A stretch of DNA of 64,000 nt from positions 496,001 to 560,000 of the forward strand of contig NZ_LROZ01000001.1 of the NCBI RefSeq assembly GCF_001549985.1, in the 5' to 3' direction. The notes beneath the pieces are model-generated. The model was given only the letters and a program-made list of their open reading frames with translations, was not told where the DNA came from and did no database searches. Of this stretch, positions 26,594 through 34,810 are shown piece by piece; position 1 is the stretch's first letter; the number at the start of each line of letters is the position of its first letter. The translations under genes and the position numbers were made by a program. Origin of the DNA: Myroides odoratus (GTDB lineage Bacteria; Bacteroidota; Bacteroidia; Flavobacteriales; Flavobacteriaceae).

Positions 26594-27301
26594 ATGTTTC
26601 AATTTAAACAATTCACGATACAGCAAGATCAATGTGCCATGAAAGTAGGTACAGATGGCGTACTTTTAGGTGCTTGGACACCCGTTGACCACTATCCGAC
26701 CAAGATTTTAGACATTGGCACAGGCACAGGGTTAATTGCCTTGATGCTTGCACAACGCACAGATGCAGAGCAAATTGATGCGGTTGAAATTGATGCAGAC
26801 GCCCACGTACAAGCCACTGAAAATTTTGAAAATAGCCCCTGGGGAGATCGTTTATTCTGCTACCATGCAAGTTTAGAAGATTTTGCCAATGGAATGGATG
26901 AAGAATACGATTTAATTGTTTCCAATCCTCCTTTTTATAGTGAAGACTACCGTACCCAAGATGCAAAAAGAGACCAAGCGCGTTTTCAAGATTCGCTGCC
27001 TTTTGATTTACTCCTTGAGGCCGTAGAATATTTTTTATCCGAAAAAGGAGTATTTAGCATCATCGTTCCTACTAAAGAAGAAGAACGCATCATGTATCTC
27101 GCAGCGGAGTTTGAGATTTACCCTCTACAGGTTACACGTGTAAAAGGAACACCTACAAGTGAGGTCAAACGCAGTTTACTTGCCTTTTCAAGAGAACGCA
27201 TAGAGAAAATTCCTCTAAATGAACTGGTAATTGAAGAAAAAAGACACTGTTACACCCCTGAGTTCACTACCCTTGTACAGAATTTTTATCTAAAATTATA
27301 G
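26594..27301 (+). CDS. tRNA1(Val) (adenine37-N6)-methyltransferase TrmN6-like
   Basis: The start at 26594 (MFQFKQFTI) follows the terminator; an upstream in-frame start at 26531 would lie inside that hairpin. The 235-residue Rossmann methyltransferase has the SAM motif ILDIGTGTGLIALMLAQR, VEIDADAHVQATENFENS and the N6-adenine motif NPPFYS. These match YfiC/TrmN6, which methylates A37 of tRNA-Val in Escherichia coli. It is monocistronic. Confidence 0.85.
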   Translation: MFQFKQFTIQQDQCAMKVGTDGVLLGAWTPVDHYPTKILDIGTGTGLIALMLAQRTDAEQIDAVEIDADAHVQATENFENSPWGDRLFCYHASLEDFANGMDEEYDLIVSNPPFYSEDYRTQDAKRDQARFQDSLPFDLLLEAVEYFLSEKGVFSIIVPTKEEERIMYLAAEFEIYPLQVTRVKGTPTSEVKRSLLAFSRERIEKIPLNELVIEEKRHCYTPEFTTLVQNFYLKL

Positions 27302-27422
27302 TATTACAAGTTTTTATAACTGCTATTCAAAATATTTTACAGAAATTTGCTCTGCAATCAAGTTAAAAAAGGAAACTAAAGAAATCATCTTTTTGACCTT
27401 GATGCATTAAAAAAAACAAACC
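27302..27422. other. Gap before the met leader
   Basis: About 120 bases that must hold the promoter of the met operon. A weak TCTTTTTG element near 27391 is the only candidate; no -33 partner is convincing. Confidence 0.3.
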
Positions 27423-27512
27423 ATGATTTTAAAAGTTAACCAAATGATGATGCCAATGAATATGAACATGATGATGTTCATATCCCGTCATGGCCGAAAG
27501 TCAGCAAGTTAA
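27423..27512 (+). CDS. Methionine-rich leader peptide of the met operon
   Basis: A 29-codon frame, ATG at 27423, TAA at 27510-27512. Nine of 29 codons are ATG, at positions 1, 8, 9, 10, 12, 14, 16, 17 and 18, reading QMMMPMNMNMMMF in the middle. It lies directly before metY-metX-metL with an intrinsic terminator between. This is the layout of a classical attenuator leader peptide in which the control codons match the pathway product. The peptide is probably without function of its own. No Shine-Dalgarno is visible, as usual in this phylum. Confidence 0.75.
   Translation: MILKVNQMMMPMNMNMMMFISRHGRKSAS
27461..27482 (+). promoter_or_regulatory. Hairpin over the Met codons of the leader
   Basis: TATGAACAT (27461-27469) pairs perfectly with ATGTTCATA (27474-27482) around GATG. 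It sits on codons 13-20 of the leader peptide and could act as a pause hairpin before the first ribosome arrives. Confidence 0.6.
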
Positions 27513-27576
27513 CCTCTTTTGTAATAGGATAAATTAGTTGAAGTCTCATCGGTCTGCCGATGGGGCTTTTTTTTTG
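27489..27576 (+). terminator. Attenuator: terminator with alternative antiterminator pairing
   Basis: AGTCTCATCGG (27542-27552) pairs with CCGATGGGGCT (27557-27567) over eleven positions with two G-U pairs, loop TCTG, then nine Ts. The upstream segment CATGGCCGA (27489-27497) can instead pair with TCGGTCTG (27549-27556), with one bulged T, destroying the terminator. The upstream segment ends 13 bases before the leader stop, so a ribosome resting on the stop codon would mask it. The metY ATG follows at 27610. Confidence 0.72.
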
Positions 27577-27609
27577 TTTCATTTTTTCCATTCCTTAATA
27601 CCAATTTTT

Positions 27610-28887
27610 ATGAGCAATTTTCATTTTTCAACCCAAGCTTTACACGCTGGACATCAAGTTAATCAAACCGCAGGATCAAGAGCTGTTCCTATTTATCAAA
27701 CTTCTTCTTATGTATTTGACAATGCAGATCATGCAGCAGGAGCTTTTAATCTATCCATTCCAGCGTTTATCTATACCCGATTAAACAATCCGACCAATGA
27801 TATTTTAGAACAGCGCTTAGCTACACTTGAAGGTGGAATCGGTGCGGTTGTCACTGCTTCAGGCGCTTCGGCTATTAGCACAACCCTATTAACGTTATTA
27901 AAAGCTGGAGATCACCTTGTGGCATCGAGCAGTTTATATGGAGGGACGTATAATTTACTCAATGTGACCTTACCGCGTCTAGGCATTCACACTACGTTTG
28001 TTGATCCAACTGACTTAGCAAATTTCAGTCAGAATATCCAACAAAATACCAAAGCTATTTTTGTAGAGAGTCTCGGTAATCCCAAGTTAGATGTGATTGA
28101 TTTAAAAGGCGTTGCTCAAATTGCTCAAGCCCATCATATTCCTTTTATCGTGGATAATACAGTTCCCTCTCCTGCTTTGCTCCGACCTATTGAACATGGA
28201 GCAAATATTGTTATTCATTCCTTAACCAAATATATTTCAGGTAATGGTACGACTTTAGGTGGTGCTATTATTGATGCAGGAACTTTCGATTGGAGCAATG
28301 GAAAATTTCCTGAATTTACAGAACCCGCAGCAGGTTATCACGGATTAATCTACCATGAAGCTCTTGGAAAAGCTGCTTTTATTGGCAAAATACGCTTAGA
28401 AGGCTTACGCGATTTAGGGGCTGCTTTAAGTCCATTTAATGCTTTTCAAATTATCCAAGGCCTAGAAACCTTAGCTATTCGCCTAAAAAAACACAGTGAA
28501 AATGCGTTAGCGTTAGCCGAATGGTTAACCAAACAAGATGCAGTAGCTTGGGTGAACTATCCAGGATTACCCTCAAGTCCATATCATAAACTAGCTCAAA
28601 CTTATTTACCTGAAGGGCAAAGTGGTGTCCTTACTTTTGGATTGAAAAAAGGATTTGAAGCTGCCAAAACAGTTGCCAATGAAACTCAACTTTTTTCTTT
28701 AGTAGCTAATATAGGAGATACGAAGTCACTCATCATTCACCCTGCTTCTACGACGCATCAACAATTAACTGTACAAGAGCAAAAGGCAACAGGTGTTACC
28801 CCTGATTTAGTTCGTCTTTCTGTCGGAATTGAAGCTATAGAAGATTTAAAGCAAGATTTAGCTCGTGTTTTTAAAACCTTAGTATAA
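27610..28887 (+). CDS. metY: O-acetylhomoserine aminocarboxypropyltransferase/cysteine synthase
   Basis: The start at 27610 (MSNFHFSTQALHAG) is used; a TTG start at 27538 would read through the attenuator stem. The 425-residue Cys/Met-metabolism PLP enzyme has SRAVPIYQTSSYVFD, the substrate-binding YTRLNNPT and the Schiff-base lysine in HSLTKYISGNGT (about residue 207). It makes homocysteine from O-acetylhomoserine and sulfide by direct sulfhydrylation. It is the first structural gene of the met operon. Confidence 0.95.
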   Translation: MSNFHFSTQALHAGHQVNQTAGSRAVPIYQTSSYVFDNADHAAGAFNLSIPAFIYTRLNNPTNDILEQRLATLEGGIGAVVTASGASAISTTLLTLLKAGDHLVASSSLYGGTYNLLNVTLPRLGIHTTFVDPTDLANFSQNIQQNTKAIFVESLGNPKLDVIDLKGVAQIAQAHHIPFIVDNTVPSPALLRPIEHGANIVIHSLTKYISGNGTTLGGAIIDAGTFDWSNGKFPEFTEPAAGYHGLIYHEALGKAAFIGKIRLEGLRDLGAALSPFNAFQIIQGLETLAIRLKKHSENALALAEWLTKQDAVAWVNYPGLPSSPYHKLAQTYLPEGQSGVLTFGLKKGFEAAKTVANETQLFSLVANIGDTKSLIIHPASTTHQQLTVQEQKATGVTPDLVRLSVGIEAIEDLKQDLARVFKTLV

Positions 28888-28919
28888 TTAATATTTCGCC
28901 TTTACGGTTTATTTTCATC

Positions 28920-29885
28920 ATGAATCACTTACACACCATTCAACTTACGGATTACCCCTTACCCGATCAAACCGTACAAACCTTGTACTTGAACTATGAG
29001 ATCTTTGGTCAACCCTTGCATCAAGCTCCTGTTGTTTTGGTTAATCACGCTTTAACAGGGAACAGTACAGTCACAGGAGAACAAGGGTGGTGGAACCAAG
29101 TGGTAGGTTATGATCAAGTGATTGATTTAAATCGATATACTGTTTTGGCCTTTAATATTCCAGGCAATGGTTATGGAAACCAACCGGAGCAGTTACTCCC
29201 CAATTATACTTCATTTACGACTGCTGTTGTGGCGGATATATTTTGGAAGGGGCTGCATTTTCTTCAAGTTCCCCAACTGTATGCGGTCATCGGTGGGAGC
29301 TTAGGTGGCAGTATTGCTTGGGAAATGGCTTTACAGCGTCCAGAAGCCATCCTCCACTTGATTCCCATTGCGACTAATTTACAAGCATCGGATTGGTTGA
29401 TTGGTCAGGTTGTGGTACAAGAAGCCATTCTCAATCACTCCAACCAACCCTTGGAAGATGCACGCAAACACGCCATGCTGCTCTATCGAACGCCAGAATC
29501 GATTAATCAGAAATTTACTCGAGACCAGCCAAGCACGAATCAAATTCATCCTGTTGAACAGTGGTTGACCTATCACGGTCATGCTTTGCAAAAGCGCTTT
29601 CAATTAGCAGCTTATCAACTGATGAATCACTTGCTCCAAACCATCGGCAACACGCTGACGGAAGAACAAATCAAGCAATTTGCCTTAAGAACCAGCTCGC
29701 AGATTACGATGATAACAGTGGATAGTGATGGAATGTTTACATCCAAAGAACAACGAGAAACCTATTGTAAACTATACGCTTATGGTGCTGATATCCAATA
29801 TAAACAGATACAATCCATACACGGTCACGATGCTTTTCTCATGGAATATCAACAGTTACAAACCTTATTACAACCTCTTTTTTAA
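28920..29885 (+). CDS. metX: Homoserine O-acetyltransferase
   Basis: The 321-residue alpha/beta-hydrolase fold has the acyltransferase signature: VLVNHALTGNS, the nucleophile elbow GGSLGGSIAWEM (Ser about 126), a late ITVDSDGMF carrying the acid Asp, and the catalytic His in SIHGHDAFLME. It acetylates homoserine to give the MetY substrate. Shorter than many MetX (350-380) but all catalytic elements are present. It lies 32 bases after metY. Confidence 0.92.
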   Translation: MNHLHTIQLTDYPLPDQTVQTLYLNYEIFGQPLHQAPVVLVNHALTGNSTVTGEQGWWNQVVGYDQVIDLNRYTVLAFNIPGNGYGNQPEQLLPNYTSFTTAVVADIFWKGLHFLQVPQLYAVIGGSLGGSIAWEMALQRPEAILHLIPIATNLQASDWLIGQVVVQEAILNHSNQPLEDARKHAMLLYRTPESINQKFTRDQPSTNQIHPVEQWLTYHGHALQKRFQLAAYQLMNHLLQTIGNTLTEEQIKQFALRTSSQITMITVDSDGMFTSKEQRETYCKLYAYGADIQYKQIQSIHGHDAFLMEYQQLQTLLQPLF

Positions 29886-29897
29886 ATCCATACAACT

Positions 29898-32300
29898 ATG
29901 AAAATTCTAAAGTTTGGAGGAAAATCCCTTGCCTCAGGGCAAGCTTTCGACCATGTCATTCAAATTATAAAAGACAAAACGAAACAAGATACAATTGCTG
30001 TTGTAGTTTCTGCTATTGGCGATACTACAGATGTTTTAGAAGCAATCTTGGATTTAGCTAAACATCAAGCTGATTACCTCACCCCTTTTCTCGATTTTCA
30101 AGCAAAAAACTACCATCGTGGTATTGATTTAAAGGAGGAATTTACGCTGTTACAAAAATTATACGAAGGTGTTTCACTACTCGAAGATTACAGCCTTAAA
30201 ATTAAAGATTTGGTTTTAGCACAAGGCGAGCTTATTTCGAGTAAAGTATTGACCCATCACTTACTTCAGCAAGGGATAACAGCTGTTGCTGTGGACAGTC
30301 GTCATTTTTTTGTTACTGATTCAGTCTTTGGTCAAGCTCAAGTACAAGAAGAGCTTTCTAAAGCCAGAACTTCCATCTATTTCAAGGAATTCCCTCCGCA
30401 AGCCCTTGCTGTGGTGACGGGTTTTATAGGTAGTACAGAAAAAGGAGATACCACAACTTTAGGTCGCAATGGCAGTAATTATTCTGCAGCATTATTGGCC
30501 AATTTCTTGGAAGCGAAAGAACTACAAAATTACACCCATGTCAATGGGATTTATACCGCAAATCCGGATTGGGTTAAAAATGCACAAAAGATTGACGAGT
30601 TACATTTTGATGATGCCAATGAATTAGCACACTTTGGGGCTTCTATCCTTCATGCCAAGACGATTCTTCCTTTGGTAGAGCGCAATATCCCACTTCGCAT
30701 TTTAAATACCTTAAACCCGAAAAATACAGGAACCCTTATTTCTTCACGCCCTACACCAACAGGAATCAAATCGATTTCCGTTCAATCGGATATTGCGTTG
30801 ATTCAGCTAGAAGGACGTGGTTTATTGGGGATTGTTGGTATTGATGCCCGTATTTTTACTGCCTTAGCTCAAGCTGGCATTAGTGTGGGTATTATTTCGC
30901 AGGGTTCTTCAGAACGTGGACTGGGTTTTACTGTTGAACAAAAGAAAGCTACACGTGCTGTCGAAGTGTTACAGAAAGAATTTCAAGTGGAATTTCAAAC
31001 CAAAGATGTTGATACCATTCACTTCTTACCTGACGTTGCTATTCTGTCTATCATTGGCCAGGATCTCACCACTTTTGACAAACCGTATACAGCCTTGGTC
31101 AAAAATAAAATCACGCCCCTACTCTTTCACAATACAGTGACTGGCAAAAACATCAGTTTAGTGGTTCGTCAAGAAGATGCGAAAAAAGCCCTGCATGTAA
31201 TTCACGGTCAAATTTTTGGTATCAATAAAACAATCAACCTGGCTATTTTTGGTCACGGGCTTGTAGGGGGTACCTTGATCGATCAAGTCTTAGCTTCTGC
31301 CGCAGCAATTGCTGCTAAGAAAAATATAACCCTTCATATTTTCGCTATTGGAAATTCTAAAAAAGTGTGGTTATCTGAAACGGGAATCTCAACCAATTGG
31401 CGTCAAGAGTTAGCACAACAAGGGGTTTCCTATACGATAGAAGATGTCATTTCCTTTGCAAAAAATCATCATTTAGAAAACCTCATCGCTATCGATAATA
31501 CGGCTTCTCAGGTGTTTATTGAAAACTATATTCCCTTGGTTCAACAGGGTTTTGATTTAATTTCATCCAACAAAATCGCCAATACCGTTTCCTATACCTT
31601 TTACAAGGCCTTGCGAAAAGAGTTAAAAGCCAATCACAAAGAATATTTATACGAAACCAATGTTGGAGCGGGATTACCTTTAATTGACACTATTAAACTC
31701 CTCCATCTATCCGGAGAAAATATCACGAAAATCAAAGGGATATTTTCAGGTAGTCTAAGTTATATCTTCAATCAATATTCCGTTCAAGATCAACCCTTTA
31801 GCACGGTTTTACAAGAAGCGATTGCGAAAGGATATACAGAACCTGATCCTCGAGAAGATTTATCAGGAAATGACGTTGGGCGCAAATTATTAATCTTAGC
31901 ACGAGAACTAGATTTACAAAATGAATTAGAAGAAATTAAAATTGAGAATCTAATCCCATTGGAATTACAATCCATCGATACACCAACTTTTCTTTCGCAA
32001 TTAGAACAATTGAATCCTCATTTTGAAAAAATAAAACAGGCATTACAACCTGATACAGTATTGCGCTATGTGGGGGAATTATCTGGTGATTTACAACAAG
32101 ACAAAGGTATTTTAGAAACCAAACTAATCGCAGTTCCCCTTCATTCTGCTTTGGGGCAATTACAGGGATCCGACAGTTTATTTGAAATCTATACCGAAAG
32201 TTATGGTGAAAACCCCATCATTATTCAAGGTGCAGGTGCAGGTGCATCTGTCACAGCAAGAGGGGTATTTGGAGATATTCTTCGCTTGGCAGATAAATAA
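29898..32300 (+). CDS. metL: Bifunctional aspartate kinase/homoserine dehydrogenase
   Basis: The 800-residue fusion has an N-terminal aspartokinase (MKILKFGGKSLASG, with Lys where many have Thr in KFGGTS, and TTTLGRNGSNYSAALLA), a pair of ACT domains about residues 300-440 (ALIQLEGRGLLGIVGIDAR) and a homoserine dehydrogenase starting with the NAD(P) motif LAIFGHGLVGGTLIDQ near 450, containing KGIFSGSLSYIFN. It supplies homoserine to MetX. Position in the Met operon suggests a methionine-dedicated isoenzyme (MetL rather than ThrA); this naming is by context. It is 12 bases downstream of metX. Confidence 0.9.
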   Translation: MKILKFGGKSLASGQAFDHVIQIIKDKTKQDTIAVVVSAIGDTTDVLEAILDLAKHQADYLTPFLDFQAKNYHRGIDLKEEFTLLQKLYEGVSLLEDYSLKIKDLVLAQGELISSKVLTHHLLQQGITAVAVDSRHFFVTDSVFGQAQVQEELSKARTSIYFKEFPPQALAVVTGFIGSTEKGDTTTLGRNGSNYSAALLANFLEAKELQNYTHVNGIYTANPDWVKNAQKIDELHFDDANELAHFGASILHAKTILPLVERNIPLRILNTLNPKNTGTLISSRPTPTGIKSISVQSDIALIQLEGRGLLGIVGIDARIFTALAQAGISVGIISQGSSERGLGFTVEQKKATRAVEVLQKEFQVEFQTKDVDTIHFLPDVAILSIIGQDLTTFDKPYTALVKNKITPLLFHNTVTGKNISLVVRQEDAKKALHVIHGQIFGINKTINLAIFGHGLVGGTLIDQVLASAAAIAAKKNITLHIFAIGNSKKVWLSETGISTNWRQELAQQGVSYTIEDVISFAKNHHLENLIAIDNTASQVFIENYIPLVQQGFDLISSNKIANTVSYTFYKALRKELKANHKEYLYETNVGAGLPLIDTIKLLHLSGENITKIKGIFSGSLSYIFNQYSVQDQPFSTVLQEAIAKGYTEPDPREDLSGNDVGRKLLILARELDLQNELEEIKIENLIPLELQSIDTPTFLSQLEQLNPHFEKIKQALQPDTVLRYVGELSGDLQQDKGILETKLIAVPLHSALGQLQGSDSLFEIYTESYGENPIIIQGAGAGASVTARGVFGDILRLADK

Positions 32301-32395
32301 AAACGAAATCTATTTATTCTTATTTTATAGTTAACCATGGAAAGTATTTGGTTCCTTCCCCTTTCCTGGTGGTTGTTTATTCTAAATTTCAAATG

Positions 32396-32427
32396 AAAAT
32401 GTCCTTCATACCGAAGGACATTTTTTA
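32396..32427. terminator. Bidirectional terminator after the met operon
   Basis: AAATGTCCTTC and GAAGGACATTT pair around ATACC, with a T run on the plus side and A-rich sequence on the other. It is shared by metL and the convergent gene at 32430. Confidence 0.85.
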
Positions 32428-32429
32428 AT

Positions 32430-33548
32430 TTAGTACTGTATCCATTCTTTTAATATATCACCAAAATCTTCAATATACCCTTCCAAAACATTGACCAAAT
32501 TTCCCGCCGGATCAAATAAAACGTAATGAGGTGTTCCGCGTTGTTTATACTTCGCTATAGCTAGATCTAAACGTCCATTTTTATTCCACAGCAAAACACC
32601 TTTATTTCCTTTTAACTCATAATACATATCCATAGTTATAGGAAAATTATCAACATAATACGTCACATAATCCATTTTTGCACTTAGTTCCTCGGCTATC
32701 TTGGCTGTCTGAGGTGCCGCTCGTTGACAATATCCACAATGCATCGTTGAGAAATCGAGCAGTACATACTTCCCTTTAAAGTAATCACTAAACTGTACGG
32801 TCTGTCCTTCTCTTGTCAACGCCGTAAAATTGTAATATTTATCCCCTACTTCTAGTCTTTTATATTCAATTAATGCTTGAAAAAACGCAACTTCTTTCGT
32901 ATTCTTATACTGAGGTTCAACTAAATCTAGCAACGTTTTCATTTGTTCTGTTGTATAACTTTCCGTAGTAAATGGCAGCATAGATCTCCCATAAGCAGTA
33001 TTGATATACTGTTTTAGAAATTCATAGTCATTCTCTTCCACTTGCTTAAGAATTTTTTGCACCTTTCCTAAGGGTTCAACATTACTATAATAGGCTAATG
33101 CAATACTATCAGAAGAAATTCCCTTTTGCATAAGGTCTTGTGCCTCTACTTGCAATTGCTCTATCTCGTCATTGTATTTTTTATTAACTACGTAATTTTG
33201 ATAACGAACACCATCATATTGAGAACCTAATGCCTCAATATGATGAGGAAAATCAGCAATAGACCCCTCGATAGTAACCGATTCATTTCCTACAAAAAAA
33301 CTCGTATAATAGGAATCCCCTCCTTGTTCAACATACAAGTAAATAGAGGTTGGAGCCTCATCCAATTCCATTTCAACGTTAAATATTCCATCTTTTGCTT
33401 GAAACTCTATTTCCTCATTACCACCAGATAAACTTAATTTAGCATCTTCAGTTAATCCCTTTAATTTTCCATGAAGACGCAATTTTTCTTGCGCTAAGGT
33501 TAACGTTGAGATACCAAAAACTAAAAACAAGAGTAGTATTTTTTTCAT
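32430..33548 (-). CDS. Secreted thioredoxin-fold (TlpA/AhpC-TSA-like) protein with DUF4369-type N-terminus
   Basis: The 372-residue protein has a signal peptide (cleaved near LTLAQ), an N-terminal beta domain of the DUF4369 kind (LRLHGKLKGLTEDAKLSLSG), a helical linker and a C-terminal thioredoxin fold with the redox motif STMHCGYCQRAAPQ and the cis-proline region QRGTPHYVLFD. Periplasmic or outer-membrane disulfide reductase activity is likely by family. It is a close paralogue of 34811-35920. No lipobox is visible. Confidence 0.78.
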   Translation of the reverse strand: MKKILLLFLVFGISTLTLAQEKLRLHGKLKGLTEDAKLSLSGGNEEIEFQAKDGIFNVEMELDEAPTSIYLYVEQGGDSYYTSFFVGNESVTIEGSIADFPHHIEALGSQYDGVRYQNYVVNKKYNDEIEQLQVEAQDLMQKGISSDSIALAYYSNVEPLGKVQKILKQVEENDYEFLKQYINTAYGRSMLPFTTESYTTEQMKTLLDLVEPQYKNTKEVAFFQALIEYKRLEVGDKYYNFTALTREGQTVQFSDYFKGKYVLLDFSTMHCGYCQRAAPQTAKIAEELSAKMDYVTYYVDNFPITMDMYYELKGNKGVLLWNKNGRLDLAIAKYKQRGTPHYVLFDPAGNLVNVLEGYIEDFGDILKEWIQY

Positions 33549-33789
33549 TATTTAGTTGTATTAAATTTTTTGTTGGCCTGCAATTTAAGCTATTATGATT
33601 AACTATTAACTTATAGTCTAAACACTTCTCAACAACTTTTTATTTTTTGTCTTCCCTCCCTAAATCTAGTGATTTATCTCAAAATCCGCAGTTCCTTTCA
33701 CAAGTGTAGCTATCTTTTTTATACCTTTAATCCAAGTAAGTTGGATGCATGCTAGGCAAGCAACCTCCTATAACTTAAATAAAAACGCT

Positions 33790-34605
33790 ATGAAAAAAAT
33801 AGTATTCCACACCGTTATAGGAGTAATCTTCCTACTAACACTCGCTTCTTGTAATAAGAAATACGACAGTGTAGCGGCTGAAACGGCAGATTATCTCAGT
33901 CTTGCAGATACCGATTCATCTCCTGCTAAAAATTTAGAAGCTGGACAAACGGTTGAGCGCAAAATCATCAAAGAAGGAAGTATTCGCTTTGAAACAGCTA
34001 ATGCTGCAGCAACGCGCAAACAAATTACAGCAGCCTTGGCCACTTACAAAGGATATCTTGCACAAGACCAATCCGAAACTTATGCTAATCAATCCGTTTA
34101 TACCCTCACGTTGCGCATTCCTGCTGAAAACTTTGAGAAACTACTAACAGAGATTACTACTGCAGCGCAAAAAGTAGACAATCAAGATATCAAAGCGTTA
34201 GATGTTACGGAAGAATTTATTGATGTAGAATCGCGTCTTCAAACAAAAAAAGAGTTGGAAAATCGCTACAAAGCTTTATTGAGTAAAGCCAATAAAGTAG
34301 AAGAAATCTTAGCAATTGAAAAAGAAATTGAAGCACTGCGTTCAGATATTGAATCCTATGAAGGACGATTGAACTACTTAAAAAGCAGTATTGCTTATAG
34401 TACCTTAACAGCTGTATTTTATGAGAAACAGACTGCGACCACCACATTTGGTTCAGAATTCACCACCGCAATCGGAGAAGGATGGGACAACCTCGTTTCC
34501 TTTACCCTTGGTTTATTCTACATTTGGCCGTTTATCCTAATCCTACTAGCCATTCTCTTCTTTGTCAGAAGAAAAATAAGACGCAGAAAACTCCAAAATA
34601 AGTAA
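33790..34605 (+). CDS. DUF4349 lipoprotein
   Basis: The start at 33790 gives a lipoprotein signal ending in LASCNKKYD (lipobox Cys15); an earlier ATG at 33745 adds 15 polar residues and is rejected. The 271-residue protein shows the DUF4349 pattern: RKIIKEGSIRFETANA, YTLTLRIPAENFEKLL, EEFIDVESRLQTKKELENRY, a coiled-coil region and a C-terminal membrane helix followed by RRKIRRRK. It is thus anchored at both ends in the envelope. It lies between two convergent thioredoxin-fold paralogues. Confidence 0.82.
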   Translation: MKKIVFHTVIGVIFLLTLASCNKKYDSVAAETADYLSLADTDSSPAKNLEAGQTVERKIIKEGSIRFETANAAATRKQITAALATYKGYLAQDQSETYANQSVYTLTLRIPAENFEKLLTEITTAAQKVDNQDIKALDVTEEFIDVESRLQTKKELENRYKALLSKANKVEEILAIEKEIEALRSDIESYEGRLNYLKSSIAYSTLTAVFYEKQTATTTFGSEFTTAIGEGWDNLVSFTLGLFYIWPFILILLAILFFVRRKIRRRKLQNK

Positions 34606-34655
34606 GTTTTCTCCTTTCATTAGAATTTATATTAAAACCATATAAATCAATACAT

Positions 34656-34696
34656 TATAAAAAAATGAGCCAATTAAGATTAATAATTGGCTCATG
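34656..34696 (-). terminator. Terminator, minus strand
   Basis: ATGAGCCAATTA and TAATTGGCTCAT pair perfectly, and on the minus strand the stem is followed by seven Ts. It lies 115 bases downstream of the gene at 34811. Confidence 0.8.
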
Positions 34697-34729
34697 ATTT
34701 ACAAGATTTGGTAGAGAAACAATTTCTTG

Positions 34730-34764
34730 TGGTAACAAGAGCAGGCCGTTCGGTTCGTTACCAC
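34730..34764 (-). ncRNA. Candidate structured 3' UTR or small RNA element
   Basis: GTGGTAAC (34730-34737) and GTTACCAC (34757-34764) form a perfect eight-pair stem enclosing a GC-richer 19-base loop. Together with the terminator at 34656-34696 it forms a folded segment of about 150 nucleotides after the stop of the minus-strand gene. It is not a known family to me. Confidence 0.35.
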
Positions 34765-34810
34765 TTAAATTTACTCTAAAAAAATCTATCTAGTAAGACA
34801 GCTTTTTTTT

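Noticed and set aside
27302..27422. SAM riboswitch before the met operon
   Set aside because: None of the conserved SAM-I or SAM-II core patterns can be found; the leader is explained by a peptide attenuator.
27538..27609. 24-residue N-terminal extension of metY from a TTG start
   Set aside because: It would translate the attenuator stem and T run; the conserved protein begins at the ATG 27610.
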